This document shows positions 44,360-53,357 of a stretch of DNA of 64,000 bases, piece after piece (positions within the stretch are counted from its first letter, which is position 1; every line of letters starts with the position of its first letter). A program made the position numbers and the translations under genes. The notes beneath the pieces are model-generated. The model worked only from the letters and a program-made list of their open reading frames with translations, was not told the DNA's origin and did not search any database. The DNA is from JADJWR01 sp964509545. Its GTDB lineage: Bacteria; Pseudomonadota; Gammaproteobacteria; Burkholderiales; Burkholderiaceae_F. The stretch spans positions 1-64,000 of the forward strand of contig CAZDXQ010000007.1 in assembly GCA_964509545.1 (NCBI GenBank). The letters are read 5' to 3'.

Positions 44360-45388
44360 CTACTTCGGCGCCGCCTTGCTTTCGTAGCGCTTGCTCCACT
44401 CGGCCAGAATGCGGTCGCGGTTCTTTGCCGCCCAGGCAAAGTCGTTCTTCACCAGTCGCGAGCCATAGTCCGCCGGCACGTTGGGCAGGGGCTTGCTCAG
44501 CGCCGGCACGGCGACGATGGCGAAGTTGTTGGCGTAAAGGCCCATCGCCTCATCCGAGATCGACCAGTCCATCAGCCTCTGCGCCGCGGCGAGGTTCTTC
44601 GTGCCCTTGTGAATGCCGGACGCCTCCAGATCCCAGCCCAGCCCTTCCTTCGGAAACACCAGGTCGATCGGCTTGCCCTGCGCCTTCTCGCGGTTGGCGC
44701 GGTACTCGAATGAGATGCCGACCACGTACTCGCCGTTGGCCGCCGACGCGCAGGGGCGCGATCCCGAGTGCATGTACTGAGCGATGTTCTCGTGCAGCGC
44801 ATCCATGTATTTCCAGCCCTCGGCCTCGCCCCACAGCTGCAGCCAGGCGGAGACATCGAAGAAGCCGGTGCCGCTGGAGGCCGGATGCGGCATCACGATC
44901 TGGCCCTTGTATACGGGCTTGGTCAGGTCCTTCCAGGTTTCGGGCTTGGGAATGTTGCGTTTGGCCGCCTCGGCGGTGTTAAAGCAGATCGTCGCGCCCC
45001 AGACGTCCATGCCGACCCAGGCCGGCGGATTCTTCGCATCGCGGTACTGGGCGGCGACGCGCTCCAGACCTTTCGGCGCATAGGGCTGCAGCATGCCCTC
45101 GGTGCCGAAGATTGCCATGCTCGTCGCCGCCACACCCATCACGACGTCGGCCTTCGGGTTGGCTTTTTCGGCCAGCAGGCGGGCGGTGATGATGCCGGTG
45201 GAATCGCGCACCCAGGTGATCGCGATGTCCGGATTCGCCTTCTCGAACGCTGTCTGGTAAGCCTTCAGCTGGTCGGTTTCGAGCGCGGTGTACACGGTGA
45301 GTTGCGTCTTCTGCGCGACAGCCTGCCCGCCGGTCAGTGCCATGGCGAGACCGGCGGCGAGTGCGGTGGCGATATGTCGACTGAACAT
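44360..45388 (-). CDS. phnS: 2-aminoethylphosphonate ABC transporter substrate-binding protein
   Basis: 342 residues from ATG 45388, preceded by AAGGAGG. A Sec signal (IATALAAGLAMALTGGQAVA) leads to the mature binding protein: QLTVYTALETDQLKAYQTAF, DIAITWVRDSTGIITARLLA, the AATSMAIFGTEGML region, and PHPASSGTGFFDVSAWLQLW. This is the family 1/ferric-type pattern of PhnS. The longer frame to 46051 is antisense to phnR and is not real. It is the first gene of the minus-strand phosphonate operon. Confidence 0.92.
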   Translation of the reverse strand: MFSRHIATALAAGLAMALTGGQAVAQKTQLTVYTALETDQLKAYQTAFEKANPDIAITWVRDSTGIITARLLAEKANPKADVVMGVAATSMAIFGTEGMLQPYAPKGLERVAAQYRDAKNPPAWVGMDVWGATICFNTAEAAKRNIPKPETWKDLTKPVYKGQIVMPHPASSGTGFFDVSAWLQLWGEAEGWKYMDALHENIAQYMHSGSRPCASAANGEYVVGISFEYRANREKAQGKPIDLVFPKEGLGWDLEASGIHKGTKNLAAAQRLMDWSISDEAMGLYANNFAIVAVPALSKPLPNVPADYGSRLVKNDFAWAAKNRDRILAEWSKRYESKAAPK

Positions 45389-45628
45389 GCGACTTTCCTC
45401 CTTGAATGGGCACCGCGCCTGGCGGTGGCGTCCCGACGGTGGATGCCTCGCGGCCTTCACTTTCTGCAATCGAGCAGCATCGCCGGCGTTGGTGACCGCA
45501 CCGTGACGCACGGCTGCCGGCGCAGGCGCGCTCGGTTTGGCCGGCGTCGATCCGACTGCCCCGATCCTGTCTGCCTGGGCGCGGCAGTCTAGGGAGCAAG
45601 CGCGAGCAACGTCAATTGTTTTTTGCAG

Positions 45629-45640
45629 ATTGTCGACAAT
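45629..45640. promoter_or_regulatory. GntR/FadR-type operator between phnS and phnR
   Basis: ATTGTCGACAAT is a perfect 12-base palindrome with the TTGTC/GACAA half-sites usual for FCD-type GntR regulators. It stands 28 bases before the phnR start and overlaps its proposed -35 box, so PhnR probably represses or tunes both divergent operons here. Confidence 0.6.
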
Positions 45641-45661
45641 CCTCCACCGCGGTCCTACACT
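45633..45661 (+). promoter_or_regulatory. Proposed phnR promoter, leaderless transcript
   Basis: TCGACA (45633-45638) and TACACT (45656-45661) are separated by 17 bases and resemble sigma-70 boxes. The phnR ATG at 45669 begins only 7 bases after the -10 box, so transcription would start at or next to the ATG. No ribosome site is visible upstream, which fits a leaderless message. Confidence 0.4.
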
Positions 45662-45668
45662 GTCCGGC

Positions 45669-46406
45669 ATGGCTTCTTCGAAAGCAGGCGGTGCGGTCGT
45701 GCTGCCGCACCCGACGATCGCGCTGCTGCGCAGCGCATCACTCGCGACGGCGGCGCAGCAGGAGATCGAGCGCCTGATCCTGGCCGGCGAATTGCCGCCC
45801 GGCAGCAAGCTGACCGAGGCGTCCCTGTCGGAGCGGCTCGGAGTTTCCCGCGGCCCGATCCGCGAGGCATTCCGTCGGCTCGAGGAGGCCGGCCTCGTGC
45901 GGCAGGAAAAGAATCGCGGCGTCTTCGTCCGCGACATCGCACTGGACGAGGCGGCCGAGATCTTCGACCTGCGCGCGGTGATGGACGAACTGGCGGGCCG
46001 GCGCCTGGCGCGGACACTGACCGGCGAGCAGGCGCGCGCGCTGCGCAGCATTGTCGAACGGATGGAGCAGACCGCGCGCGCCGACGACGCCGACGCCTAC
46101 CACCTGCTGAACCTCGAGTTCCACGACCGGGTGGTCGAGTTCGCCGGCAACCGCAAGATGGCGTCGATGTACCGCAAGCTGGTCAAGGAACTGGCGCTGG
46201 CGCGCTGGCGCAACCTGAGCGAGAAACAGGCGTTGCTGCACTCGGCCGCCGAGCACCGGCAGATCCTGAAAGCGATCGCCTCGGGCGATGCCGATGCCGC
46301 GGGCCGCGCGCTGTACGAACACGCCGAGGCGAGCAAGCAGCGCATGCTGCGCAGTGAGCCGGCGGCCGCGCCCGCCCGCACCCGGGCCGGCCGCAAGGGA
46401 ACGTGA
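45669..46406 (+). CDS. phnR: Phosphonate-utilisation GntR regulator (FCD domain)
   Basis: 245 residues. The winged helix reads TAAQQEIERLILAGELPPGS, then LTEASLSERLGVSRGPIREA and LVRQEKNRGVFVRDI. The C-terminal FCD ligand domain has EIFDLRAVMDELAGRR, LNLEFHDRVVEFAGN and AAEHRQILKAIASGD (metal-binding Asp/His pattern). This matches the Burkholderia-type phosphonate regulator. ATG 45669 is used because the longer frame from 45537 runs through the operator. It is divergent from phnS and coupled to phnA (TGATG overlap). Confidence 0.9.
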   Translation: MASSKAGGAVVLPHPTIALLRSASLATAAQQEIERLILAGELPPGSKLTEASLSERLGVSRGPIREAFRRLEEAGLVRQEKNRGVFVRDIALDEAAEIFDLRAVMDELAGRRLARTLTGEQARALRSIVERMEQTARADDADAYHLLNLEFHDRVVEFAGNRKMASMYRKLVKELALARWRNLSEKQALLHSAAEHRQILKAIASGDADAAGRALYEHAEASKQRMLRSEPAAAPARTRAGRKGT

Positions 46407-47617
46407 TGCTGACCGTCAACGGCCGTGACTACGCGGCGCCACGGCAGCCGACCGTCGTGATCTGCATCGACGGCTGCGAACCCGATTACATCGCGCAGGC
46501 GGTGGCCGCCGGCGTGATGCCGACCATGCGGCGCTGGCTGCGCGAGGGCACGGCGCTGGTCGTCGACTGCGTCGTGCCGACCTTCACCAACCCGAACAAC
46601 CTGTCGATCGTCACCGGCAGACCGCCTTCGGTGCACGGCATCTGCGGCAACTATCTGTTCGACGCCGCAAGCGGCATCGAAGTGATGATGAACGATCCCA
46701 AGTGGCTGCGCGCGCCGACGATCCTGGCTGCGTTCGCCGGCGCCGGCGCCCGCTGCGCAGTGGTCACGGCCAAGGACAAGCTGCGCCGTCTGCTCGGACA
46801 CGGCATGCGCGGCGTCTGCTTTTCGTCGGAAAAGGCCGACCATCTGACCGAAGAAGAACACGGCATCACCGGCGTGCCGGCGCTCGTCGGCATGCCAGTG
46901 CCCGACGTCTACAGCGCCGAACTGTCCGAGTTCGTCTTCGCCGCCGGCGTCAGGCTGCTGGCCACGCGGCGGCCGGACCTGATGTATCTGTCGACCACCG
47001 ACTACGTGCAGCACAAGCATGCGCCCGGCGATGCCGACGCCAACCGCTTCTACGCCATGCTGGACCGCTATCTGGCGCAGCTCGATGCCGCCGGCGCCGT
47101 CGTCGCCCTCACCGCCGATCACGGCATGAACGCGAAGGTGAAGCTCGATGCCTCGCCCAACGTGATCTACCTGCAGGACCTTCTGGACGACTGGTTCGGC
47201 ACCGCACGCTGCCGGGTGATCCTGCCGATCACCGACCCCTACGTCGTGCATCATGGTGCGCTCGGCTCGTTCGCCACCGTGTACCTGCCGGCCGAAGCGA
47301 TCGAGGAAGCACGGATGAAGATGCTTGCCCTGCCCGGCATCGAAGTCGTGCTGCGGCGCGAGGCGGCGGCCGAACGCTTCGAGCTGCCGGCCGACCGCAT
47401 CGGCGACCTGGTCGTGGTCGCCGAGCGCAGCGTGGTGCTCGGCACGAGCGTCTCGCGCCACGATCTGTCGCAGCTCGAATTGCCCCTGCGCTCGCACGGC
47501 GGCATTTCCGAGCAGCGCGTGCCGCTGGTGCTGAACAGGCGCATCGCAGCGCTGGATTCCCGGCGCCGCTGGCGCAACTTCGACGCCTTCGATCTGGCGC
47601 TGAACCGGGCGCAATAA
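46406..47617 (+). CDS. phnA: Phosphonoacetate hydrolase
   Basis: A 403-residue member of the alkaline phosphatase superfamily. Metal and nucleophile residues appear in TVVICIDGCEPDYIAQA (Asp), CVVPTFTNPNNLSIVTGRPP (Thr nucleophile), MYLSTTDYVQHKHAPGDAD (Asp, His) and VALTADHGMNAK (Asp-His), plus a late His in VSRHDLSQLELPLRSHGG. It splits phosphonoacetate to acetate and phosphate. It starts with a one-base overlap to phnR and precedes phnY. Confidence 0.94.
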   Translation: MLTVNGRDYAAPRQPTVVICIDGCEPDYIAQAVAAGVMPTMRRWLREGTALVVDCVVPTFTNPNNLSIVTGRPPSVHGICGNYLFDAASGIEVMMNDPKWLRAPTILAAFAGAGARCAVVTAKDKLRRLLGHGMRGVCFSSEKADHLTEEEHGITGVPALVGMPVPDVYSAELSEFVFAAGVRLLATRRPDLMYLSTTDYVQHKHAPGDADANRFYAMLDRYLAQLDAAGAVVALTADHGMNAKVKLDASPNVIYLQDLLDDWFGTARCRVILPITDPYVVHHGALGSFATVYLPAEAIEEARMKMLALPGIEVVLRREAAAERFELPADRIGDLVVVAERSVVLGTSVSRHDLSQLELPLRSHGGISEQRVPLVLNRRIAALDSRRRWRNFDAFDLALNRAQ

Positions 47618-47634
47618 GTCGAGCGGATTGCGTC

Positions 47635-47847
47635 ATGGACACGATCTGCGCAGCGGCACTTCCGTTCGAGAAAGGTCGGCCCAACCGAACACGGCGCGGG
47701 GTCTTCGGCGAGGATTGCCCGCCGCCCGACATCGACTTCGCTCGAACATGCTTCGCCGCGAGACTCACGGCCGAGGCCGATGGACCGCTCGTTTCGCGAT
47801 CCGATGATGTCGTGCGAATGCTGCGACACGTCGGCTTCGAACAGTGA
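47635..47847 (+). CDS. Possible small protein between phnA and phnY
   Basis: A 70-codon frame starting MDTICAAALPFEKGRPNRTR and ending DDVVRMLRHVGFEQ before a TGA that lies within the spacer just before phnY. It has three cysteines, is acidic to neutral in its second half, and lacks a clear ribosome site or a recognised family. It fills the 238-base gap almost completely, which is unusual in this compact region. It may be a real small protein of the operon or only an open spacer. Confidence 0.3.
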   Translation: MDTICAAALPFEKGRPNRTRRGVFGEDCPPPDIDFARTCFAARLTAEADGPLVSRSDDVVRMLRHVGFEQ

Positions 47848-47855
47848 CGTCGACC

Positions 47856-49292
47856 ATGACCGCCGCCCTTCCCATAAGGCACGAGCAGTTGCGCATCGCC
47901 GGCGAGAAGGTGGCGACCGAGCGCTGTTTCGAGGTTCGCTACCCATACACCGGCGAGGTGGTCGGCACCGCGCCGATGGCAACGGTCGACGACGTGCGCC
48001 GCGCCATCGACGCGGGCAAGCGCTTTCGCAGCCCGCTGAGCCGGCACGACCGCTATCGGATCCTGATGCGTGCCGGCGAACTGATCGCGGCAAGGCGCGG
48101 CGAGATCGCGCGGCTGATCACGCTCGAGTCCGGACTGTGCCTGAAGGACACCCACTACGAAGTCGGCCGCGCCAGCGACGTGCTGCTGTTCGCAGCAAAC
48201 CAGGCGCTGGTCGACGACGGCCAGGTCTTTTCCTGTGACCTGACCGCGCACGGCAGGAAGCGCAAGATCTACACGCTGCGCGAGCCGCTGGCCGGCGTGA
48301 TCTCGGCCATCACGCCTTTCAACCACCCGCTGAACCAGGTCATCCACAAGGTGGCGCCGGCGATCGCCAGCAATAACCGCATCGTCGTCAAGCCGAGCGA
48401 GAAGACGCCGCTCGCCGCATTCCTGCTCGCCGACATCCTGTACGAGGCGGGGTTGCCGCCGCCGATGCTGTCGGTGCTGACCGGCGCGCCAAACGAGATC
48501 GCCGACGCGTTGCTGACCCATGCCGACATCGACCTGGTGACCTTCACCGGCGGCGTCGCCATCGGCAAAGCGATCGCCGCCAAGGCGGTGTACAAGCGGC
48601 AGGTACTCGAACTGGGCGGCAACGATCCGCTGATCGTGATGGACGATGCCGACCTCGACGAGGCGTCGACGCTGGCCGCCGCCGGTTCGTACAGCAATTC
48701 CGGCCAGCGCTGCACCGCGGTCAAGCGGATCCTCGTGCATGAGCGCGTCGCCGACGCCTTCATCGAGAAGCTGCTCGCAGCCACTGCCCGCGTCCGCCAC
48801 GGCGATCCGCTCGATCCGGCCACCGACATGGGCACGGTGATCGACGAGGCCGCGGCGACCGAGTTCGAGGCGCGCGTGATCGAAGCGGTGGCGCAGGGCG
48901 CGCGGCTTCTTGCCGGCAACGTCCGGCGCGGCGCGCTGTATTCGCCCACCGTGCTCGACCGCGTCCGCCCCGACATGCGGCTCGTGCGCGAGGAAACCTT
49001 CGGCCCGGTGTCGCCTGTCATCCGTTTCTCCGACATCGACGAGGCGATACGGATCGCCAACGGCACCGCTTATGGTCTATCGTCGGCAGTCTGCACCCAG
49101 CGGCTCGACCACATCACGCGCTTTATCGCCGAATTGAACGTCGGCACGGTCAACATCCGCGAGGTGCCGGGTTACCGGCTCGAGCTGACCCCGTTTGGAG
49201 GAATCAAGGATTCCGGGCTCGGCTACAAGGAAGGCGTGCTCGAAGCGATGAAGTCCTTCACCAACACGAAGACTTACTCGCTGCCGTGGTGA
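47856..49292 (+). CDS. phnY: Phosphonoacetaldehyde dehydrogenase
   Basis: 478 residues from ATG 47856; an in-frame GTG at 47844 is less likely. The aldehyde dehydrogenase pattern is full: ISAITPFNHPLNQVIHKVAP, VVKPSEKTP, VTFTGGVAIGKAIA, VLELGGNDPLIVMDDADLDE (general base Glu), the catalytic Cys in SNSGQRCTAVKR, and EETFGPVSPVIRF. In this context it oxidises phosphonoacetaldehyde from PhnW to phosphonoacetate for PhnA. It completes the PhnW-PhnY-PhnA route beside the PhnX route. Confidence 0.93.
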   Translation: MTAALPIRHEQLRIAGEKVATERCFEVRYPYTGEVVGTAPMATVDDVRRAIDAGKRFRSPLSRHDRYRILMRAGELIAARRGEIARLITLESGLCLKDTHYEVGRASDVLLFAANQALVDDGQVFSCDLTAHGRKRKIYTLREPLAGVISAITPFNHPLNQVIHKVAPAIASNNRIVVKPSEKTPLAAFLLADILYEAGLPPPMLSVLTGAPNEIADALLTHADIDLVTFTGGVAIGKAIAAKAVYKRQVLELGGNDPLIVMDDADLDEASTLAAAGSYSNSGQRCTAVKRILVHERVADAFIEKLLAATARVRHGDPLDPATDMGTVIDEAAATEFEARVIEAVAQGARLLAGNVRRGALYSPTVLDRVRPDMRLVREETFGPVSPVIRFSDIDEAIRIANGTAYGLSSAVCTQRLDHITRFIAELNVGTVNIREVPGYRLELTPFGGIKDSGLGYKEGVLEAMKSFTNTKTYSLPW

Positions 49293-49392
49293 CGACGCGG
49301 CCGGCGAACCGGCGGCCGCAATGGAATGCAACACCCCGCCGCGCCGGCCGTAGTCCGCGCGGCGGCTGAGCTTTTCTGGAGGGCGAAGCGCC

Positions 49393-51087
49393 TTGCACGC
49401 GCTGCTGAACCTGCTGGCCGCGATCGCGCTGCTGGTCTGGGGCACGCACATCGTGCGTACCGGGGTGCTGCGCGTTTTCGGCGCCAACCTGCGCCAGATC
49501 CTGCGCGCCAGCGTCGACCGGCGCGGCCGCGCCGTGCTGGCCGGCATCGGCGTCACCGGAGTGCTGCAGAGTTCGACCGCCACCGCGCTGCTGGTCTCCA
49601 GCTTCGTTGGCCAGGGGCTGATCGCCACGTCAGCGGCACTGGCGGTCATGCTCGGCGCCGATGTCGGCACGGCGCTGATGGTGCAGTTCTTCGCACTGAA
49701 CCTGGCCTGGCTGTCGCCGCTGCTGATCGTCGCCGGCGTGGTCATCTACCTGTCGCGACGCAAGGAGGTGACCGGCCAGGCGGGCAAGATCGCCCTCGGG
49801 CTGGGCGTGATGATCCTGGCGCTGCAGCTGATCATGCAGGCGACCGCCCCATTGACGCAGGCCGTCGGCGTGCAGGTGCTGTTCGGCCAGCTGACCGGCG
49901 ATGCGCTGCTCGACGTGCTGATCGGCACGCTGGCGGCGATAGTCAGCTACTCGGGGCTGGCGGTGGTGCTGCTGACGGCGACGCTGGCCGCCTCGAAGGT
50001 GATCACCGTCGACGTGGCGCTGGCGATCGTGCTCGGCGCCAACCTGGGCAGCGGGCTGCTGGCGGTGCTGACGACGTTGAGGGCCGACCCGCTGGTACGC
50101 CGGGCGCCGCTCGGCAACCTGCTGTTCAGGCTGATCGGCGTGGCGATCGCGCTGCCGCTGCTCGCCTACCTGCCCGGCTGGCTGTCGTGGCTGGGTGACG
50201 AGCCGAAGTCGATGGTCGTCAATTTCCACCTGGCGTTCAACGTCGGGCTGGCGCTGATGTTCGTGCAGCTGACGGGCAGTTTCGCCCGGCTGATCGAACG
50301 CTGGCTGCCGGCACCGCCGTCGGAGGCGTTGCCCGGCACCCCGCGCCACCTCGACGCCACTGCGCTCGGCACGCCGGCGCTGGCCATTGGCAACGCCGCG
50401 CGCGAGGCGATCCGCCTGGCCGATGCCGTGCAGGACATGCTGGTCGGGCTGCTGGCGACGCTGAAAACCAACGACTTCGCGCTGGCCGAGCGGCTGCGCG
50501 CGCGCGACGACGAGATCGACCGCCTGTACACGGCGATCAAGCTGTACCTGACGCAGGTCAGCCGCGAGGAACTGGAGGCTGTCGAATCAAAGCGCTGGAC
50601 CGACATCATGCAGTTCACGATCAACATGGAGCATGTCGGCGACATCATCGAACGGATGCTGATCGACGTCGCCGAGAAGAAGATCCAGCGCGGCCTGTCG
50701 TTCTCGGAGGCCGGTATGGCCGAGATCGAGGAGCTGCACGCGCGGCTGCTCGGCAACCTCAAGCTGGCCGTGGCGGTGTTCCTGAACGGCGACCTGAAGA
50801 GCGCGCAGCAACTGATCGCCGAGAAGGTCGACTTCCGCGAGCTGGAGATGCGCTACGCCGACAGCCACCTGCAGCGGCTGAGCGGCAACACGCCGCAGTC
50901 GATCGAGACCAGTTCACTGCACCTGGACCTGCTGTCCGACTTCAAGCGCATCAACTCGCTGTTCTGCTCGATCGCGTATCCGATCCTCGAATCGGCAGGC
51001 GTGCTGTCGAAGACGCGCCTGCTGCCCGCAGCCGCCAACGGCGAGAACGAACGGCAGACGGCACGGGACAGCGCCCACGCCCATTGA
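49393..51087 (+). CDS. Na/Pi cotransporter family protein with PhoU-like domain
   Basis: 564 residues. The start is TTG with GGAGGG upstream. Two inverted Na/Pi cotransporter repeats carry GVTGVLQSSTATALLVSSFV (QSSTA motif), LGADVGTALMVQFF, SYSGLAVVLLTATLA and LGANLGSGLLAVLTT. The C-terminal 230 residues are a PhoU-like helical domain (QFTINMEHVGDIIERMLIDV, SLHLDLLSDFKRINSLFCSI). It moves phosphate, in either direction depending on gradients. It lies 100 bases after phnY and could export excess phosphate released by phosphonate breakdown or import it. Confidence 0.9.
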   Translation: MHALLNLLAAIALLVWGTHIVRTGVLRVFGANLRQILRASVDRRGRAVLAGIGVTGVLQSSTATALLVSSFVGQGLIATSAALAVMLGADVGTALMVQFFALNLAWLSPLLIVAGVVIYLSRRKEVTGQAGKIALGLGVMILALQLIMQATAPLTQAVGVQVLFGQLTGDALLDVLIGTLAAIVSYSGLAVVLLTATLAASKVITVDVALAIVLGANLGSGLLAVLTTLRADPLVRRAPLGNLLFRLIGVAIALPLLAYLPGWLSWLGDEPKSMVVNFHLAFNVGLALMFVQLTGSFARLIERWLPAPPSEALPGTPRHLDATALGTPALAIGNAAREAIRLADAVQDMLVGLLATLKTNDFALAERLRARDDEIDRLYTAIKLYLTQVSREELEAVESKRWTDIMQFTINMEHVGDIIERMLIDVAEKKIQRGLSFSEAGMAEIEELHARLLGNLKLAVAVFLNGDLKSAQQLIAEKVDFRELEMRYADSHLQRLSGNTPQSIETSSLHLDLLSDFKRINSLFCSIAYPILESAGVLSKTRLLPAAANGENERQTARDSAHAH

Positions 51088-51114
51088 CGCGGCGGCGGGC
51101 GTCGGCGGCCGGGG

Positions 51115-53283
51115 CTACCAGTTCGCCGACAGCGACACGCGCGCCGTGCGCGGCTGCGCCGGGAACAGGTAGATGCCGCCCCAGTATTGCGTCGGCGCCT
51201 CGCGCCAGTAACGGCGGTCGGTGACGTTGTCCACACCCGCCGACAGCCGCAGCAGCGTGCCCGCCGCCGTCCAGCGGTAGGCCGCCGCCAGATCCCATTG
51301 CCAGTAGGACGGCAGCCGCACCGTGTTGTCGGCGGTCACTGGCTTGCGCCCGCTGTACGTGAGCAGGTTGTTCAGTTCCAGCCCGGGCACGGCGGCGACC
51401 GTCCACAGCGCGGCGGCACTGGCGGCGAAAGGCGCGACGTTGGTCGTCCGGCGGCCGACCCGCGCCGGGTCGAGCGAGCGGGTGGTCTTCGCCTCGATCC
51501 AGGCGGCGCGGGCTTCGAGCTTCAGCTGCCGGCTGGCGATGACGGTGGCGCCGGCTTCGATTCCGCGGTGGCGCGCCTCGCGCGCGCCGGCCATGCGAAG
51601 CACGCGGCCATCGGCCTGCGCCACATCGTCGCCGTAGGGCTTGTCGATCGAGAACAGCGCCAGCGCCAGCGCGTGCCCGGCCGGCGTGACCTGCTTGAAG
51701 CCGAGTTCCCACTGCTCGCTCTTGAGCGCCGGCAACGCGACGCCGAAATTGACGAAATCGGCCGGCCGGTTCGGCACCGATTCGATCTCCACGCCGCGGC
51801 CGTACGACAGATAGCCGAAGCCGCCGGCCCACGGTTGCCAGCCCAACGCCGCCCACGGCGTGACGAAGCGCTGCTCGAAGCGCGCCGGCTCGGTGCCGTC
51901 GCTGCGCACGCTGGCGCGTTCCAGCTGCACCCAGCGCGCACCCAGCCACAGCGAGCCGCGGCCGGCGCGAAGCACGTCGGAGGCGGACAGTTCGTCCAGC
52001 CTCAGGTCGGCCTGGGTGTTCAGCGCGCTCGGCGTCGGATCGGCCGGCAGGACGACCGGCGCGAAGACGTTGGTCGTGCCGACGAAGTTGTAGGCCTGCA
52101 GCGGCGGGAACCGCTCGCTGTAGCGCGTGCGCCGGGCGCCGAAGCGCAGTTCATGGGCGATGGCGCCGGTAGCCACCTCGCCGGCGACGAACGCGTCGAG
52201 CGTGCGCGTGCGGCGCCGCTCGTCGTCGCTGCGGAAGTCGTAGACGTCGACGTCGCCGTTGCCGCACAGCCCCGGGTAGACGTATTGCGGGCCGCTGCTG
52301 CAGCCATCGGGGAAGGCAATGCGGTCGTCGGTCCGGATGCGCTGCGCCGCGGCCTGCACCTCGGCCCGCCAGGCGCGCGACAGCTGCTGCTGCCAGCGCA
52401 GCGACCCGGCCGTGGCGCGGCTTTCGAACGGCATAGACCACGGTTGCGAATTCAGGTTCAGGCGCGGCGAAATCGGCGCCGGCAGCGTCTCGGCAATGCC
52501 GTCGCCGTCGACATCGAGCAGGCCGTAGCCCGGCACGCTGATCTGGCGCAGCGCGTGATGTTCGAACTCGGCGATCAATGCGGTGTCCGCGCCCACACGC
52601 CAGTCGAAGTAGCCGCTGGCGAAGCGACGCTGCCCGTCGGCGTCGCGCGCGTACGGCCGCCGTTGCGAGGCGGCGACGTTGATGCGGTAGCCGAGCGCGT
52701 TGCCTTGACCGAGCCGGCCGCCGAAGTCGCCCTGTGCCAGCCAGGTGCCGCGCTCGGACACTTCGGCGCGCAGCAGACGCAAGGGCGCCTCGGTCGGCCG
52801 CTTGATGCGATAGTTGACCAATCCACCCGGCGCGCCGCTGCCGCCGAGCACTCCGGCCACGCCCTTGACCATCTCGATCGCCTCGATGTTCTCCAGCGCG
52901 ATCGGAGCGTGGTTCGACAGTGGCAGCCCGTCACGGCGGTAATTGAGCAGGCTGTCGAGGCGGAAACCGCGCACCTGCAGCGACTCGATGTAGCCGATGG
53001 TGTTGTAGGCGTCGCCCGCAGCCGGCTCCTCGCGCAGCGCCGCCGAAAGGCTGGCCACGCCGCGGTCGCGCAGCCGCTCGGCCTCGATCACGCCGGCGGC
53101 GAGCGGCGTCTCGGCCAGCGGCGCGCTGCTCATCGAACTGATGTCGGCGCGGCGTAGGTCCGCCGGCGGCACCGGTGTTTCGACGACCACCCGCGGCAAT
53201 GTGGTCGCGGTCTGAGCCCAGGCGGTGCCATAGCCGGCAACGAGCATCGCCAGCGCACGGCGTGTCAACGGAAACCTTGCCAT
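51115..53283 (-). CDS. TonB-dependent outer membrane receptor, probably for thiamine
   Basis: 722 residues. After a signal (LTRRALAMLVAGYGTAWAQT), the plug domain shows VASLSAALREEPAAGDAYNT, IESLQVRGFRLDSLLNYRRD and IEMVKGVAGVLGGSGAPGGL. The beta-barrel runs to a final ARVSLSANW with terminal aromatic. Its class resembles siderophore receptors, but a TPP riboswitch lies in its leader and a PnuT/kinase pair is upstream, which points to thiamine or a precursor as the ligand. Energy comes from TonB, not encoded here. Confidence 0.88.
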   Translation of the reverse strand: MARFPLTRRALAMLVAGYGTAWAQTATTLPRVVVETPVPPADLRRADISSMSSAPLAETPLAAGVIEAERLRDRGVASLSAALREEPAAGDAYNTIGYIESLQVRGFRLDSLLNYRRDGLPLSNHAPIALENIEAIEMVKGVAGVLGGSGAPGGLVNYRIKRPTEAPLRLLRAEVSERGTWLAQGDFGGRLGQGNALGYRINVAASQRRPYARDADGQRRFASGYFDWRVGADTALIAEFEHHALRQISVPGYGLLDVDGDGIAETLPAPISPRLNLNSQPWSMPFESRATAGSLRWQQQLSRAWRAEVQAAAQRIRTDDRIAFPDGCSSGPQYVYPGLCGNGDVDVYDFRSDDERRRTRTLDAFVAGEVATGAIAHELRFGARRTRYSERFPPLQAYNFVGTTNVFAPVVLPADPTPSALNTQADLRLDELSASDVLRAGRGSLWLGARWVQLERASVRSDGTEPARFEQRFVTPWAALGWQPWAGGFGYLSYGRGVEIESVPNRPADFVNFGVALPALKSEQWELGFKQVTPAGHALALALFSIDKPYGDDVAQADGRVLRMAGAREARHRGIEAGATVIASRQLKLEARAAWIEAKTTRSLDPARVGRRTTNVAPFAASAAALWTVAAVPGLELNNLLTYSGRKPVTADNTVRLPSYWQWDLAAAYRWTAAGTLLRLSAGVDNVTDRRYWREAPTQYWGGIYLFPAQPRTARVSLSANW

Positions 53284-53357
53284 CGCGGCCTGCTCCTCGA
53301 CAGGCAGGGCGGCGATGGCAACGGAGGTGAGACGAGGGCAGACGGAACCGTTGCTTA

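Noticed and set aside
45389..46051. N-terminal extension of the phnS frame
   Set aside because: It is antisense to phnR and crosses the operator. A ribosome site and signal peptide mark the true start at 45388.
49190..49202. CTGACCCC resembling half of the REP palindrome
   Set aside because: It encodes the conserved ELTPFGG of the aldehyde dehydrogenase and has no inverted partner.
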